NCBI GenBank assembly: GCA_009924185.1
Contig: RFSC01000035.1
Coordinates: 1-7,795 of the forward strand
Length of the DNA stretch: 7,795 nt
Direction: 5' to 3'
Source of the DNA: Actinomycetota bacterium
GTDB lineage: Bacteria > Actinomycetota > Actinomycetes > Nanopelagicales > Nanopelagicaceae
Shown here in pieces: positions 1 through 6,669 of this stretch; within the stretch, counting starts at the first letter, position 1; each line of letters starts with the position of its first letter. Made by a program: the position numbers and the translations under genes. Below the pieces are notes generated by a model. The model was not told where the DNA came from, did no database searches, and saw only the letters and a program-made list of their open reading frames with translations.

Positions 1-36
1 AGAACACTTGACAAGTAAATTTCCCCTTTTTTAAAG

Positions 37-69
37 ACAGGGTGCGCCACTTTTGGCAGCGCACCCTGT
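37..69 (-). terminator. Hairpin terminator after the LacI/BMP unit
   Basis: An 11-base perfect inverted repeat (37-47 with 59-69, arm ACAGGGTGCGC) begins 14 bases after the stop codon of the minus-strand BMP gene. Read as minus-strand RNA, the stem can grow by two G-U pairs and one C-G pair (bases 56-58 with 48-50), giving 14 pairs and a five-base CAAAA loop. In plus-strand RNA those extra pairs would be mismatches, so the structure favours the minus direction. The run after the stem is only three U followed by A, so it is not a textbook U-tract terminator, but actinobacterial terminators often lack one. It could also act on a gene converging from the left, outside the window. Confidence 0.65.
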
Positions 70-83
70 TATTACTTATTTAC

Positions 84-1121
84 TTATGCCTTCTTTGGAT
101 CTGTTGGGACTTTTACCTCACCAGTTGAGATCTTCTTGGCGTAGTTGTTGATTACCTTTGTTACATCCTTTAGGTAACCACCTGTTGTTGTGTAGCCAAC
201 GCCACCTTGCTTAAAGCCCCAGGTTCTTACTCCTGCGGTCTTCTTGCCAGCAAGGGCGCTACGTACGAAGGCACGGGTTCCTAGATCAACGCGCTTTAGC
301 ATTGAGGTAAGGATTGTGGACTTGTATGCAGCATGTGCTGGGTAGGTTGCTTCGTCAGCATCTACACCGATTGACCACTTCTTCAACTCTGATGCAGCCT
401 TGTGCATACCAGTTCCGGTTCCGCCAGCTGCTGCATAAACAACATCTGCGCCGTTCTGGTACATACCCTTAGCAGCTTCATATCCCTTCGCAGGATCGTT
501 GAATCCTGAGAAATCTGGGAAGTTGGAGATGTAGGTTGACTGGATCTGGATCTTTGGATTAATCGCCTTCGCACCAGCAATAAAGCCAGCTTCGAACTTC
601 GCGATTAGTGGTGTGTTAACGCCACCGATGAATCCAACTTTGCCAGTCTTGGTTGTCATTGCTGCAGCTAGACCTACAAGGTATGAGCCTTCTTCTTCTT
701 TGAAGACGATGCTTTGTACGTTAGGTGCTGTTACTGATGAATCATCGACGATTCCCCATTGAACCTTTGGAAACTCCTTTGCAACTTTGCCAAGGGCGTT
801 TGCATAGGTGAAACCAACAACGACGATTGGGTTAGCGCCGCGGCTTGCCATAAGGCGTAGACGCTCTGCACGCTGATCATCGGTAGCGGTTGGGCTGTCC
901 TGTGATTCGATCAACTTGAGGGTCTTATCCCGATCAAGTAGTGGCTTTACGCCAATGTATGCAAGCTGGTTAAAGCCTGGAACATCGCGGCCACCCAAGC
1001 TGTAAGCAATACCGATTGTCTTACCGGCTGCTTGAGCTGGAGCTGCTGCGATAAGTCCTGTAGCAACTAGGGCACCAGCAATAAGTGATGCGCCAAGCTT
1101 GCGTAGGGTTTTCTTCTGCAT
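84..1121 (-). CDS. BMP/PnrA-family substrate-binding protein, probable nucleoside ABC uptake
   Basis: A 345-residue exported solute-binding protein of the BMP (Med/PnrA) family. Members of this family capture purine nucleosides or related ligands for an ABC importer. Residues 1-31 form a Sec signal peptide: KK and RK charges, a hydrophobic core, and an AQA cleavage site before Ala32. No lipobox Cys is present. Family motifs seen: GFNQ near 49-52, FIGG 164-167 followed by KFEAGF 175-180, AAAGGTGTG 230-238, GVDAD 252-256 (the Asp that contacts the ribose in this family) and TSMLKRVD 272-279 with the conserved Lys276. The usual D-K/R-S-F-N motif is altered to DVPGFN. The start is well supported by AAGGAG (1130-1135) eight bases upstream. 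The gene follows the LacI regulator gene by 25 bases and probably shares its transcript, which a hairpin closes. No permease or ATPase is adjacent. The family call is secure; the exact ligand is inferred. Confidence 0.93.
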   Translation of the reverse strand: MQKKTLRKLGASLIAGALVATGLIAAAPAQAAGKTIGIAYSLGGRDVPGFNQLAYIGVKPLLDRDKTLKLIESQDSPTATDDQRAERLRLMASRGANPIVVVGFTYANALGKVAKEFPKVQWGIVDDSSVTAPNVQSIVFKEEEGSYLVGLAAAMTTKTGKVGFIGGVNTPLIAKFEAGFIAGAKAINPKIQIQSTYISNFPDFSGFNDPAKGYEAAKGMYQNGADVVYAAAGGTGTGMHKAASELKKWSIGVDADEATYPAHAAYKSTILTSMLKRVDLGTRAFVRSALAGKKTAGVRTWGFKQGGVGYTTTGGYLKDVTKVINNYAKKISTGEVKVPTDPKKA

Positions 1122-1146
1122 TCAGTTATCTCCTTAGTAGTAGTAA

Positions 1147-2199
1147 TTAACTGCTTGTCGAAGAACTCAAGATTTTCTTACCTGCATCCATATTCCTGTA
1201 ACGACATGTCGAGCCACAGGATTGACGGATAACAAGGTTGGAATCAACCTTGAGTTGCTTAGGGGGAAATTGGTAACCATCTCTAATCCGCTCAAGCAGC
1301 GTTGACATTGCCAACGCGCCTTGCAGGTGGGCATCTCGCGAGATGACCGTTAGAGGAGGGTCCACCAAATCTGATAGTTCATGGTCATCAAAACCGATGA
1401 CCGCCATTTCATTTGGCACATTCACCTTTGACTCTTTAAGGGCTTTTAGGGCTCCAATTGTCATTAGGTTGTTGCCTACAAATACCGAAGTTGGTCGCTT
1501 TTTTAACGCCAGTAAACCCATCATGGCCTGATAACCACCCAGCACGGTGAAATCTGACTCCACATAGTAATCATGGTTTTTTTCAATCTTAGCCTTCTTC
1601 AATGCTGCGAAATATCCCTCGGTGCGACCTTTTCCAGGTGTTGATGCAGAAGGGCCAGCAATGTGGGCAATTGCAGTATGACCATGATCAATCAGATGTT
1701 TTGTAGCGTTAAATGCTCCGGTGTAATTGTCGGCCAGAACCGAATCAAAACTTGGCATGTCGCTAATTACTCGATCTACAAAAACTACTGGGAACGAGAA
1801 CTCTTCCAGTTCAGCCATTACATCAGAATCTTCCTTGGCCGGAACATAGATCAAACCATCAACTCGACCATTCAATCTGCGAATAGCAGCTTGCTCTTTT
1901 TCTGGATCATCTCCAGTTGAAATTAGCTGCAGCATGTATTCATCACCGGCCGCGACCTCAGCGCCGCGAACGATTGCGGCAAAGAATGGGTTGGTAATGT
2001 CAGGAACGATTACCGCCACCATGCCGGTCTTACCAGATTTAAGGTTGCGGGCCATGATGTTTGGTCGGTAATTCAAATCTTTGATAGCTTTTTTTATCAA
2101 TTCAGAGTTGCGAACTTTAAATCCACTTAAGTATCGGGAGACAGTTGATTCAGAGACGCCAACCTTCTTGGCTACATCTGAAATTGTCGCGTTGGACAT
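1147..2199 (-). CDS. LacI-family transcriptional regulator
   Basis: A 350-residue LacI/GalR-type repressor. The N-terminal helix-turn-helix covers about residues 4-25 (ATISDVAKKVGV, then recognition helix SESTVSR). The hinge helix is at 46-56 (PNIMARNLKSG) with the minor-groove-inserting Leu at 53. The periplasmic-binding-protein-like effector domain follows, with VAVIVPDITNPFF at 61-73, GLIYVPA, a VVFVDR strand, an R-x-E-G-Y motif and the typical GFDD segment. The C-terminus carries about 20 poorly conserved residues beyond the usual end, rich in Ser. The ATG is preceded by GGGGAG (2205-2210) at five bases. It is divergent from rbsK and upstream of a BMP gene in the same unit, so it most likely controls both and itself in response to a sugar or nucleoside. 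The effector cannot be named from sequence. Confidence 0.94.
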   Translation of the reverse strand: MSNATISDVAKKVGVSESTVSRYLSGFKVRNSELIKKAIKDLNYRPNIMARNLKSGKTGMVAVIVPDITNPFFAAIVRGAEVAAGDEYMLQLISTGDDPEKEQAAIRRLNGRVDGLIYVPAKEDSDVMAELEEFSFPVVFVDRVISDMPSFDSVLADNYTGAFNATKHLIDHGHTAIAHIAGPSASTPGKGRTEGYFAALKKAKIEKNHDYYVESDFTVLGGYQAMMGLLALKKRPTSVFVGNNLMTIGALKALKESKVNVPNEMAVIGFDDHELSDLVDPPLTVISRDAHLQGALAMSTLLERIRDGYQFPPKQLKVDSNLVIRQSCGSTCRYRNMDAGKKILSSSTSS

Positions 2200-2318
2200 T
2201 CCCGCTCCCCAAAAGCTAGTAAGTCATCTTTAACAAGTTGCTAAAAACGATTGCAGATAACTTATCGCTTGGAGTATCGTCCCGTCTAGAACCCACCCTC
2301 CCGAGAAGCTAGGTGTCC
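2200..2318. promoter_or_regulatory. Divergent control region between the LacI gene and rbsK
   Basis: This is the only non-coding space between the regulator gene and rbsK, so it should hold both promoters and the operator. On the plus strand, TTGCAG (2251-2256) and TATCGT (2275-2280) are 18 bases apart. The second fits the actinobacterial TAnnnT -10 pattern, but the -35 matches consensus only in TTG. Transcription would start near 2287. The 7-base word AAGCTAG occurs twice, at 2213-2219 and 2306-2312. For the minus-strand gene I see its ribosome binding site (2205-2210) but no convincing -35/-10 pair. Confidence 0.5.
2256..2266. promoter_or_regulatory. Candidate operator dyad GATAAcTTATC
   Basis: A perfect 11-base dyad (five-base arms around a central C) lies in the spacer of the best plus-strand promoter candidate, directly beside its -35 element. 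A repressor there would block RNA polymerase. LacI-type operators are palindromes, often with a central CG, which this one lacks. The assignment to the neighbouring regulator therefore rests on position and symmetry only. A competing half-site-like stretch, AAAAACGATTG (2243-2253), has a central CG but poor symmetry. Confidence 0.3.
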
Positions 2319-3257
2319 ATGCCTCCTTTTGACGAGAATTCCCAGCCTGAGATTGTGGTTGTGGGCAGCACCATGATTGACATGATCGCCTACTCTCAAA
2401 AGATTCCCAGCGCCGGCGAAACTGTGATTGGAGACTCATTTTCGCTTGGTTTTGGCGGCAAAGGCGCTAACCAAGCGGTAATGGCCAGCCGATTAGGCGC
2501 CAAGGTTTCAATGGTTAACACCCTGGGAGATGATGTTTTCGGCGACACCACAATTAAGAACTTTAGTGAGCAGGGAATCGACACCACCTTTATCGCCAGA
2601 GTTTCTGGCGCTAGTGGCGTGGCCCCAATCTGGGTAGAACCCAGCGGTACAAATCGAATTATCTGTGTTCCAGGTGCCAACAATGCGATGACTACACAGC
2701 AAGCAGAGCAAGCAATTTCTGCCTTGTCTAATGCCAAAGTTGTAATTGGGCAGCTAGAGATCCCTCAAGAGGTTACTAGTGCAGCATTTCGGAAGGCGCG
2801 CGAACTAGGAATAACAACGATTTTGAATCCAGCACCGTTTGCGCCATTGTCATCAGAGTTAATTTCTTTATGTGACTGGATAATTCCAAATGAAACTGAG
2901 TTTGCTGGTCTTAATCCAGATGGTAAACAACCAGATGATGAGTTTGAAATCTCTAAGGTAGCCAAAATACTTGGCTGCAACTTTGTAGTAACACTTGGAG
3001 AGAAAGGTGCCGCTTACACCGATAACAATGGCAAAGTCATTTATGTCTCTGCACCAAAGGTAAATGCGATTGATTCAACCGGGGCGGGAGATTCCTTTGT
3101 CGGAGCCTTTGCTTTTGGTTTGGCCTCTGGTTTTGAAGTAGACAAATCGGTTCGATTGGGATGCGCCTGCGCCTCTGACAGTGTCACTAAAAAAGGAACA
3201 CAATCTTCCTATCCCAGCAGAGTTGAAGCTGCTGGTTTACTCAAAAACCTATCTTGA
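2319..3257 (+). CDS. rbsK: Ribokinase (PfkB family)
   Basis: A PfkB-fold sugar kinase that phosphorylates D-ribose with ATP to ribose 5-phosphate in the cytosol. Counting from the ATG at 2319 it has 312 residues, close to the usual ribokinase length. Motifs in order: IVVVGSTMID at the N-terminus with the sugar-binding Asp, GGKGANQA (about 46-53), LNPAP (169-173), IIPNETE (188-194), TLGEKGA (225-231), DSTGAGDSF (252-260) carrying the catalytic base Asp and the anion hole, and GTQSSYP (293-299), whose second Ser corresponds to the monovalent-cation site of ribokinases. The start is ambiguous: GTG at 2313 is in frame. ATG is preferred because GAGAAG (2303-2308) is ten bases from it but only four from the GTG. 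It is divergent from a LacI regulator and overlaps the convergent BMP-like gene by nine bases. A related PfkB substrate is possible, but the NPAP and GTQSSYP motifs favour ribose. Confidence 0.92.
   Translation: MPPFDENSQPEIVVVGSTMIDMIAYSQKIPSAGETVIGDSFSLGFGGKGANQAVMASRLGAKVSMVNTLGDDVFGDTTIKNFSEQGIDTTFIARVSGASGVAPIWVEPSGTNRIICVPGANNAMTTQQAEQAISALSNAKVVIGQLEIPQEVTSAAFRKARELGITTILNPAPFAPLSSELISLCDWIIPNETEFAGLNPDGKQPDDEFEISKVAKILGCNFVVTLGEKGAAYTDNNGKVIYVSAPKVNAIDSTGAGDSFVGAFAFGLASGFEVDKSVRLGCACASDSVTKKGTQSSYPSRVEAAGLLKNLS
3214..3235 (-). terminator. Hairpin 13 bases past the second BMP-like gene, inside rbsK
   Basis: A perfect seven-base stem, CCAGCAG (3214-3220) with CTGCTGG (3229-3235), and an eight-base loop. 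Read on the minus strand it starts just after the TAG of the BMP-like gene and is the first good hairpin there, so it may mark the end of the trpS-containing transcript. It lies within the rbsK coding sequence (encoding part of PSRVEAAG) and has no U-tract in the minus direction, so it may be incidental. Confidence 0.35.
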
Positions 3258-4220
3258 TCTGGGACTGGCTAAGAATTTTCTAGTTTCCAGATTTATTCGA
3301 GCTCGTTGCGCGCTACTTACTGGCGCCACCATAGTGAAGGAAATCCCTCGGTTTCTCAAACTGTACTCCCGGCCGTAAATCCCCTCTTTTTCATCAATCA
3401 CATCGATTAAGGCCCGCTCCTCTAGAGCAGCAGCTACGAGTTGATCAATAGGTCGATTGAGATTCTTGTTTATCGAGGCCAGGATGACTTTTTGCGCCGA
3501 ACTGAGCTCAGAAAAGTATTGATCAGGTCTTTCAACAATCAACCTAACCTTGTTGGCATAACTATCCAGCACAGTTGAAATAACAGAGGCATCGCCATCC
3601 CAGGTTGCATAACCAATATCAATTTTTCCTAGCCCAGATTTCAATTCTGGAGTCGAATCAGGATACGGAATGTTAATGACTTTAACGCTTCTGGAAATCG
3701 CTCGAACTCCAGCGCTGAAGTTAACAAGTAAATCTGGCTCACTACCGATAAATCCAACAGCTTTCCGCTTCGTAAAGATGGCGGCAATTACTCCAGCTAA
3801 ATATGCGCCATGATCCTCTCGATAAAAAATATTCGAGACATTCATCTGGCCAATTGCTTTATCGTTAACAATCGCAAACTGTGTCTGTGGGTACTCCATC
3901 GAAACTCTGCGCACCGTTTCGCGATAACCGGAGCCAACCGCAATTATCAAGTTGTAACCATTTTGAGCTAAAAAACGAAGCCGGGTTAATCGATCAACTG
4001 CCGAACCGTTAGTAGGAACTTCACGGATAAATGGTTCAACCAAGTTGTACTTATCTTTAACATCAATTAACGCCTTGTTGACCGCATCGTTGAAGGAGTT
4101 GTCCCCCAAAAAACCTATGTCATAAGCCACCGCAACTTTAGCGGCAGGATTTTCAGCGCTTGCGGGAGTCGTTAAAGAAAGCGTCAGCGCAAAGATTAGA
4201 AGCAGGGAACGAAGTTTCAT
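3249..4220 (-). CDS. Divergent BMP-family substrate-binding protein
   Basis: A 323-residue exported protein with a clear Sec signal peptide (KLR, hydrophobic core, ASA cleavage after residue 22) and no lipobox Cys. The N-terminal half is BMP-like: KVAVAYD at 28-34, GDNSFN (39-44) where the family has G-D-K-S-F-N, FLAQNGYNLIIAVG (83-96), FAIVND (115-120), a REDHGAYLAG segment (134-143) and VGFIGS (155-160). The C-terminal half has drifted. The Gly-rich AAGGTGxG loop is replaced by YATWDGDAS (204-212), the ligand Asp of GVDxD aligns with Glu230 in IVERPDQ, and TSMLKRVD corresponds to ASINKNLN with Lys252 kept. The ligand is therefore likely altered, or the protein may be a sensor rather than a transporter partner. 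It is the last gene after trpS (10-base gap) and has no clear ribosome binding site (only AAAAGTAAAG), which suggests reinitiation. Its 3' end overlaps rbsK. Confidence 0.85.
   Translation of the reverse strand: MKLRSLLLIFALTLSLTTPASAENPAAKVAVAYDIGFLGDNSFNDAVNKALIDVKDKYNLVEPFIREVPTNGSAVDRLTRLRFLAQNGYNLIIAVGSGYRETVRRVSMEYPQTQFAIVNDKAIGQMNVSNIFYREDHGAYLAGVIAAIFTKRKAVGFIGSEPDLLVNFSAGVRAISRSVKVINIPYPDSTPELKSGLGKIDIGYATWDGDASVISTVLDSYANKVRLIVERPDQYFSELSSAQKVILASINKNLNRPIDQLVAAALEERALIDVIDEKEGIYGREYSLRNRGISFTMVAPVSSAQRARINLETRKFLASPRSR
3257..3292 (+). terminator. Weak hairpin just past the rbsK stop
   Basis: ATCTGG (3257-3262) pairs with CCAGAT (3287-3292). Alternatively CTGG (3265-3268) pairs with CCAG (3287-3290), with CTA/TAG (3269-3271 and 3281-3283) inside. 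A U-rich stretch, TTTATT, follows on the plus strand. It begins at the last base of the rbsK stop codon and lies in the 3' end of the convergent BMP-like gene. The stem is short and interrupted. Confidence 0.3.
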
Positions 4221-4230
4221 GTCTTTACTT

Positions 4231-5232
4231 TTAATGCGCCGGTGGGACTAGCCCAAGTGCAGAGTAGGTCTGCGCCAAGGTTTTTGCAGCCACAGCCCTA
4301 GCTTTTTGGCTGCCGACCGCAAGCAACTGAAGTAAAGCGGCTTCATCCGCTAGAAGCTCTTGGGTTTTTGCCCGCACTGGAGCAAAGAAATCAGTCACTA
4401 CCTCAGCCACCGAGGATTTGAAGTCACCATAACCTTTACCTGCAAACTCGTTTTCCAGCTCAGGGATAGATTTACCGCTTAATGCAGAGTGAATACTCAA
4501 TAGATTTGAGATTCCAGGCTTGTTTTTCTCATCAAAAACAACCTCTTTGCCTGTGTCAGTGACCGCACTCTTAATCTTCTTAACATTTACATCGGTGGGG
4601 TCAAGAATGTCTATGACACCAGTGTTGGATGCCGCGGACTTACTCATCTTGGCGGTTGGATCTTGTAGATCATTGATCTTTGCTGCGCTCTTCAAAATAT
4701 GGGCCTCTGGAATTACAAAGGTTTGTCCGTAACGTGAGTTGAACCGTTGTCCTAAATCTCGGGTTAACTCAATATGTTGTCTTTGATCCTCACCAACTGG
4801 AACCAAGTTTGCCTGATACAGCATGATGTCTGCGGCTTGCAGAATTGGATAGGTAAACAATCCAACAACGGTGCGATCAGCGCCGCTCTTTTGTGATTTA
4901 TCCTTGAACTGGGTCATACGGCTGGCTTCACCAAAACCTGCTAGACACTCAAAAACCCAGCCCAATTGATTGTGCTCTGGGACATGGGATTGAATAAACA
5001 AAGTGCACTTCTCAGGGTCTAAACCCAGGGCAAGTAACTGGGCGGCTGATGCCAAAGTCCGGCGACGTAAAACCGCTGGCTCTGTTTCAACGGTGAGTGC
5101 ATGCAGATCAACTACGCAGTAAAAAGCATCATGTGTTTTTTGCAGCTCCACCCACTGCCGGACCGCACCCAAGTAGTTTCCTAAATGGAAAGATTCTGCG
5201 GTGGGTTGAATCCCAGATAACACGCGCTTCAT
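4231..5232 (-). CDS. trpS: Tryptophanyl-tRNA synthetase
   Basis: A 333-residue class Ic synthetase that charges tRNA-Trp with tryptophan using ATP in the cytosol. Full length for the family. Seen: SGIQPTAESFHLGNYLGA (6-23), whose HLGN (16-19) is the HIGH-type ATP motif; TYPILQAADIMLYQA (127-141), with the Asp that recognises the indole nitrogen; VPVGEDQRQH (144-153); and KMSKS (195-199), the second ATP motif. All expected active-site motifs are intact. The ATG is preceded by GAGAAG (5241-5246) at eight bases. That site overlaps the stop codon of the upstream CNNM/CorC gene, so translation is probably coupled. The BMP-like gene follows by 10 bases. No T-box or tryptophan leader is visible, and there is no room for one in the 12-base gap. 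Confidence 0.98.
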   Translation of the reverse strand: MKRVLSGIQPTAESFHLGNYLGAVRQWVELQKTHDAFYCVVDLHALTVETEPAVLRRRTLASAAQLLALGLDPEKCTLFIQSHVPEHNQLGWVFECLAGFGEASRMTQFKDKSQKSGADRTVVGLFTYPILQAADIMLYQANLVPVGEDQRQHIELTRDLGQRFNSRYGQTFVIPEAHILKSAAKINDLQDPTAKMSKSAASNTGVIDILDPTDVNVKKIKSAVTDTGKEVVFDEKNKPGISNLLSIHSALSGKSIPELENEFAGKGYGDFKSSVAEVVTDFFAPVRAKTQELLADEAALLQLLAVGSQKARAVAAKTLAQTYSALGLVPPAH

Positions 5233-5244
5233 TGGGTTATCTTC

Positions 5245-6606
5245 TCAATTCTGGTTGGAATCTGTCTGATTTATCTCGGGATGGTCTTTATCGCGAGATA
5301 GCAACAGGGTACCCACACGCTTGCCCTCCAAACTCAATACCGTCATTCGGGCGCCAGCGACATGAAGAACATCATTTATCTCTGGAATGCGACCTAAAGC
5401 GTGCATCACAAAACCACTGAGAGTTTCGTATGGGCCTTCAGGAATCTCAACTCCGGTTTGCTCCGACAAATCCTCCAAGGAGATTAAGCCGTCGATCTCA
5501 TAATCACCAGAGCGGGTTTGGTTGGAAACCTCAGCTGTTTGATCATCATATTCATCATGAATATCACCAATTAGGGTCTCTACGAGATCCTCCATGGTGA
5601 CGATTCCATCAGTTCCACCGTACTCATCTAGAACAATCGCGATTTGTTGGCGTTGGGTGCGCATCTCAGAAAGTGCTGGCAAAACCCCTTTGGTGCCGGG
5701 CAAGAAAACAATATCGCGAACAAAGTTAACGATTGGCTTGTTGCTACCTGCAACCTCAGGATCCATTAAATCCCTAACGTGAATAAAGCCAATAACTTCA
5801 TCACTTGATCCGCGAACTACGGGATAGCGAGAGTGCGCCTTCTCTACCGCAACACGAATCGCATCAGAGACAGTTAAGTTGCCATCAAGAAAATCAACTT
5901 CGGTACGGGGCACCATGACTTCGTGAACCTGTCGCTCACTGGCGTTGAATACCTCTTCAACAATATCCCGCTCTTCCTCAGTTAATGCCTTGTGTCCAGT
6001 TACTAGATCAACCAGCTCCTCTTCTGACATATCCTCACGTGAGGCCTTTGGGTCAACACCAAAAATCCGCAACACAAAATCTGAGGAGTGAGAGAGAATC
6101 CAAATCAATGGGCGGAAGAGTCGAGCTGTAATTGAAACTGGGGTAGCAACCAACAACGCAATCTTCTCTGTTGAATGCAACGCCAAACGTTTTGGAACAA
6201 GTTCACCAAACACCAATGAGAAGTAAGCAATCACCAAAGTTAGACCGATTAAGGAAAGGGTTTCACTCACCCCTTGGCTCAAGCCAAGCTCCACTAAACG
6301 TGGAATCACATAATTTCCCAAACGTTCCGCACCAAAAGCGGCTGATAAAAATCCGCTAAGAGTTACACCGACTTGGACTGCGGCGAGAAAACGGTTTGGG
6401 CTGGAGGCCAAAGCTGCTACCCGGGCGCCCCGCTTGCCCCGTTCAGCTAGTGATTTGACCTGACCCTCACGCAGCGAGATCAATGCAATCTCGGCCGCAA
6501 CAAAGATTGAGGCTAGGAAGATAAAGAAAAGGACCACGCCAAGATCTAGCGCAAAGCCCCCCAGGTTAAAGGCCGGGATACTGGTTTGGGCACCATCAGG
6601 GTCCAT
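5245..6606 (-). CDS. CNNM/CorC (HlyC)-family membrane protein with CBS pair
   Basis: A 453-residue hemolysin-like protein of the CNNM/CorC group, linked in bacteria to magnesium or cobalt export (for example MpfA and CorC). The DUF21 membrane domain covers about 16-180, with hydrophobic segments near 19-42, 72-95, 113-137 and 148-172, and the conserved FGELVPKRLAL (133-143). A cytosolic CBS pair follows (about 228-350), starting with VMVPRTEVDF (230-239) and ending with DEYGGTDGIVTMEDLVE (327-343). A CorC_HlyC domain ends the protein (about 366-437: YEIDGLISLEDL and TLSGFVMHALGRIP). Full length, with no missing domain. It is first in a unit with trpS and the BMP-like gene. The ATG has no Shine-Dalgarno sequence, but a -10-like TATAAC ends only 12 bases upstream, so the mRNA is probably almost leaderless. 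The transported ion is inferred from the family. Confidence 0.94.
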   Translation of the reverse strand: MDPDGAQTSIPAFNLGGFALDLGVVLFFIFLASIFVAAEIALISLREGQVKSLAERGKRGARVAALASSPNRFLAAVQVGVTLSGFLSAAFGAERLGNYVIPRLVELGLSQGVSETLSLIGLTLVIAYFSLVFGELVPKRLALHSTEKIALLVATPVSITARLFRPLIWILSHSSDFVLRIFGVDPKASREDMSEEELVDLVTGHKALTEEERDIVEEVFNASERQVHEVMVPRTEVDFLDGNLTVSDAIRVAVEKAHSRYPVVRGSSDEVIGFIHVRDLMDPEVAGSNKPIVNFVRDIVFLPGTKGVLPALSEMRTQRQQIAIVLDEYGGTDGIVTMEDLVETLIGDIHDEYDDQTAEVSNQTRSGDYEIDGLISLEDLSEQTGVEIPEGPYETLSGFVMHALGRIPEINDVLHVAGARMTVLSLEGKRVGTLLLSRDKDHPEINQTDSNQN

Positions 6607-6618
6607 AAGGTGGCTAAG

Positions 6619-6624
6619 GTTATA
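6619..6624 (-). promoter_or_regulatory. Candidate -10 element (TATAAC) for the CNNM/CorC-trpS-BMP unit
   Basis: On the minus strand TATAAC matches the -10 consensus in five of six bases and lies 12 bases before the ATG at 6606. A start at the A opposite 6611 would leave a leader of about five bases, which agrees with the lack of a ribosome binding site. No good -35 hexamer is seen at 17-18 bases. Confidence 0.45.
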
Positions 6625-6669
6625 AGAAGAGGGGGCTTGCTGGCTAAAAAACCTGTGCTTCCCCCTTCC

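Noticed and set aside
8..36. TTGACA at 8-13 with TTAAAG at 31-36 as a plus-strand promoter
   Set aside because: The -10 match is poor and the region leads straight into the terminator hairpin and the 3' end of a minus-strand gene, with no plus-strand gene to serve. The small dyad ACTTGaCAAGT at 6-16 is unexplained but too short to call.
1135..1146. TAG triplet repeat in the gap between the LacI and BMP genes
   Set aside because: Only three units, overlapping the spacer before a normal ribosome binding site, so there is no sign of a functional microsatellite.
2089..2095. A run of seven A on the minus strand in the LacI gene, in phase A-AAA-AAA, as a possible programmed frameshift site
   Set aside because: It simply encodes Ile-Lys-Lys of the DNA-binding domain, there is no evident stimulatory structure after it, and the downstream frame is already the intact full-length protein.
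2396..2737. A 113-codon minus-strand frame inside rbsK
   Set aside because: It is antisense to the conserved GGKGANQA-containing part of ribokinase and has no family resemblance, so it is a mirror of rbsK codon use.
5097..5420. A 107-codon plus-strand frame across the trpS/CNNM-CorC junction
   Set aside because: It lies antisense to two well-conserved genes, lacks a ribosome binding site or recognisable domain, and its residue content is typical of a shadow frame.
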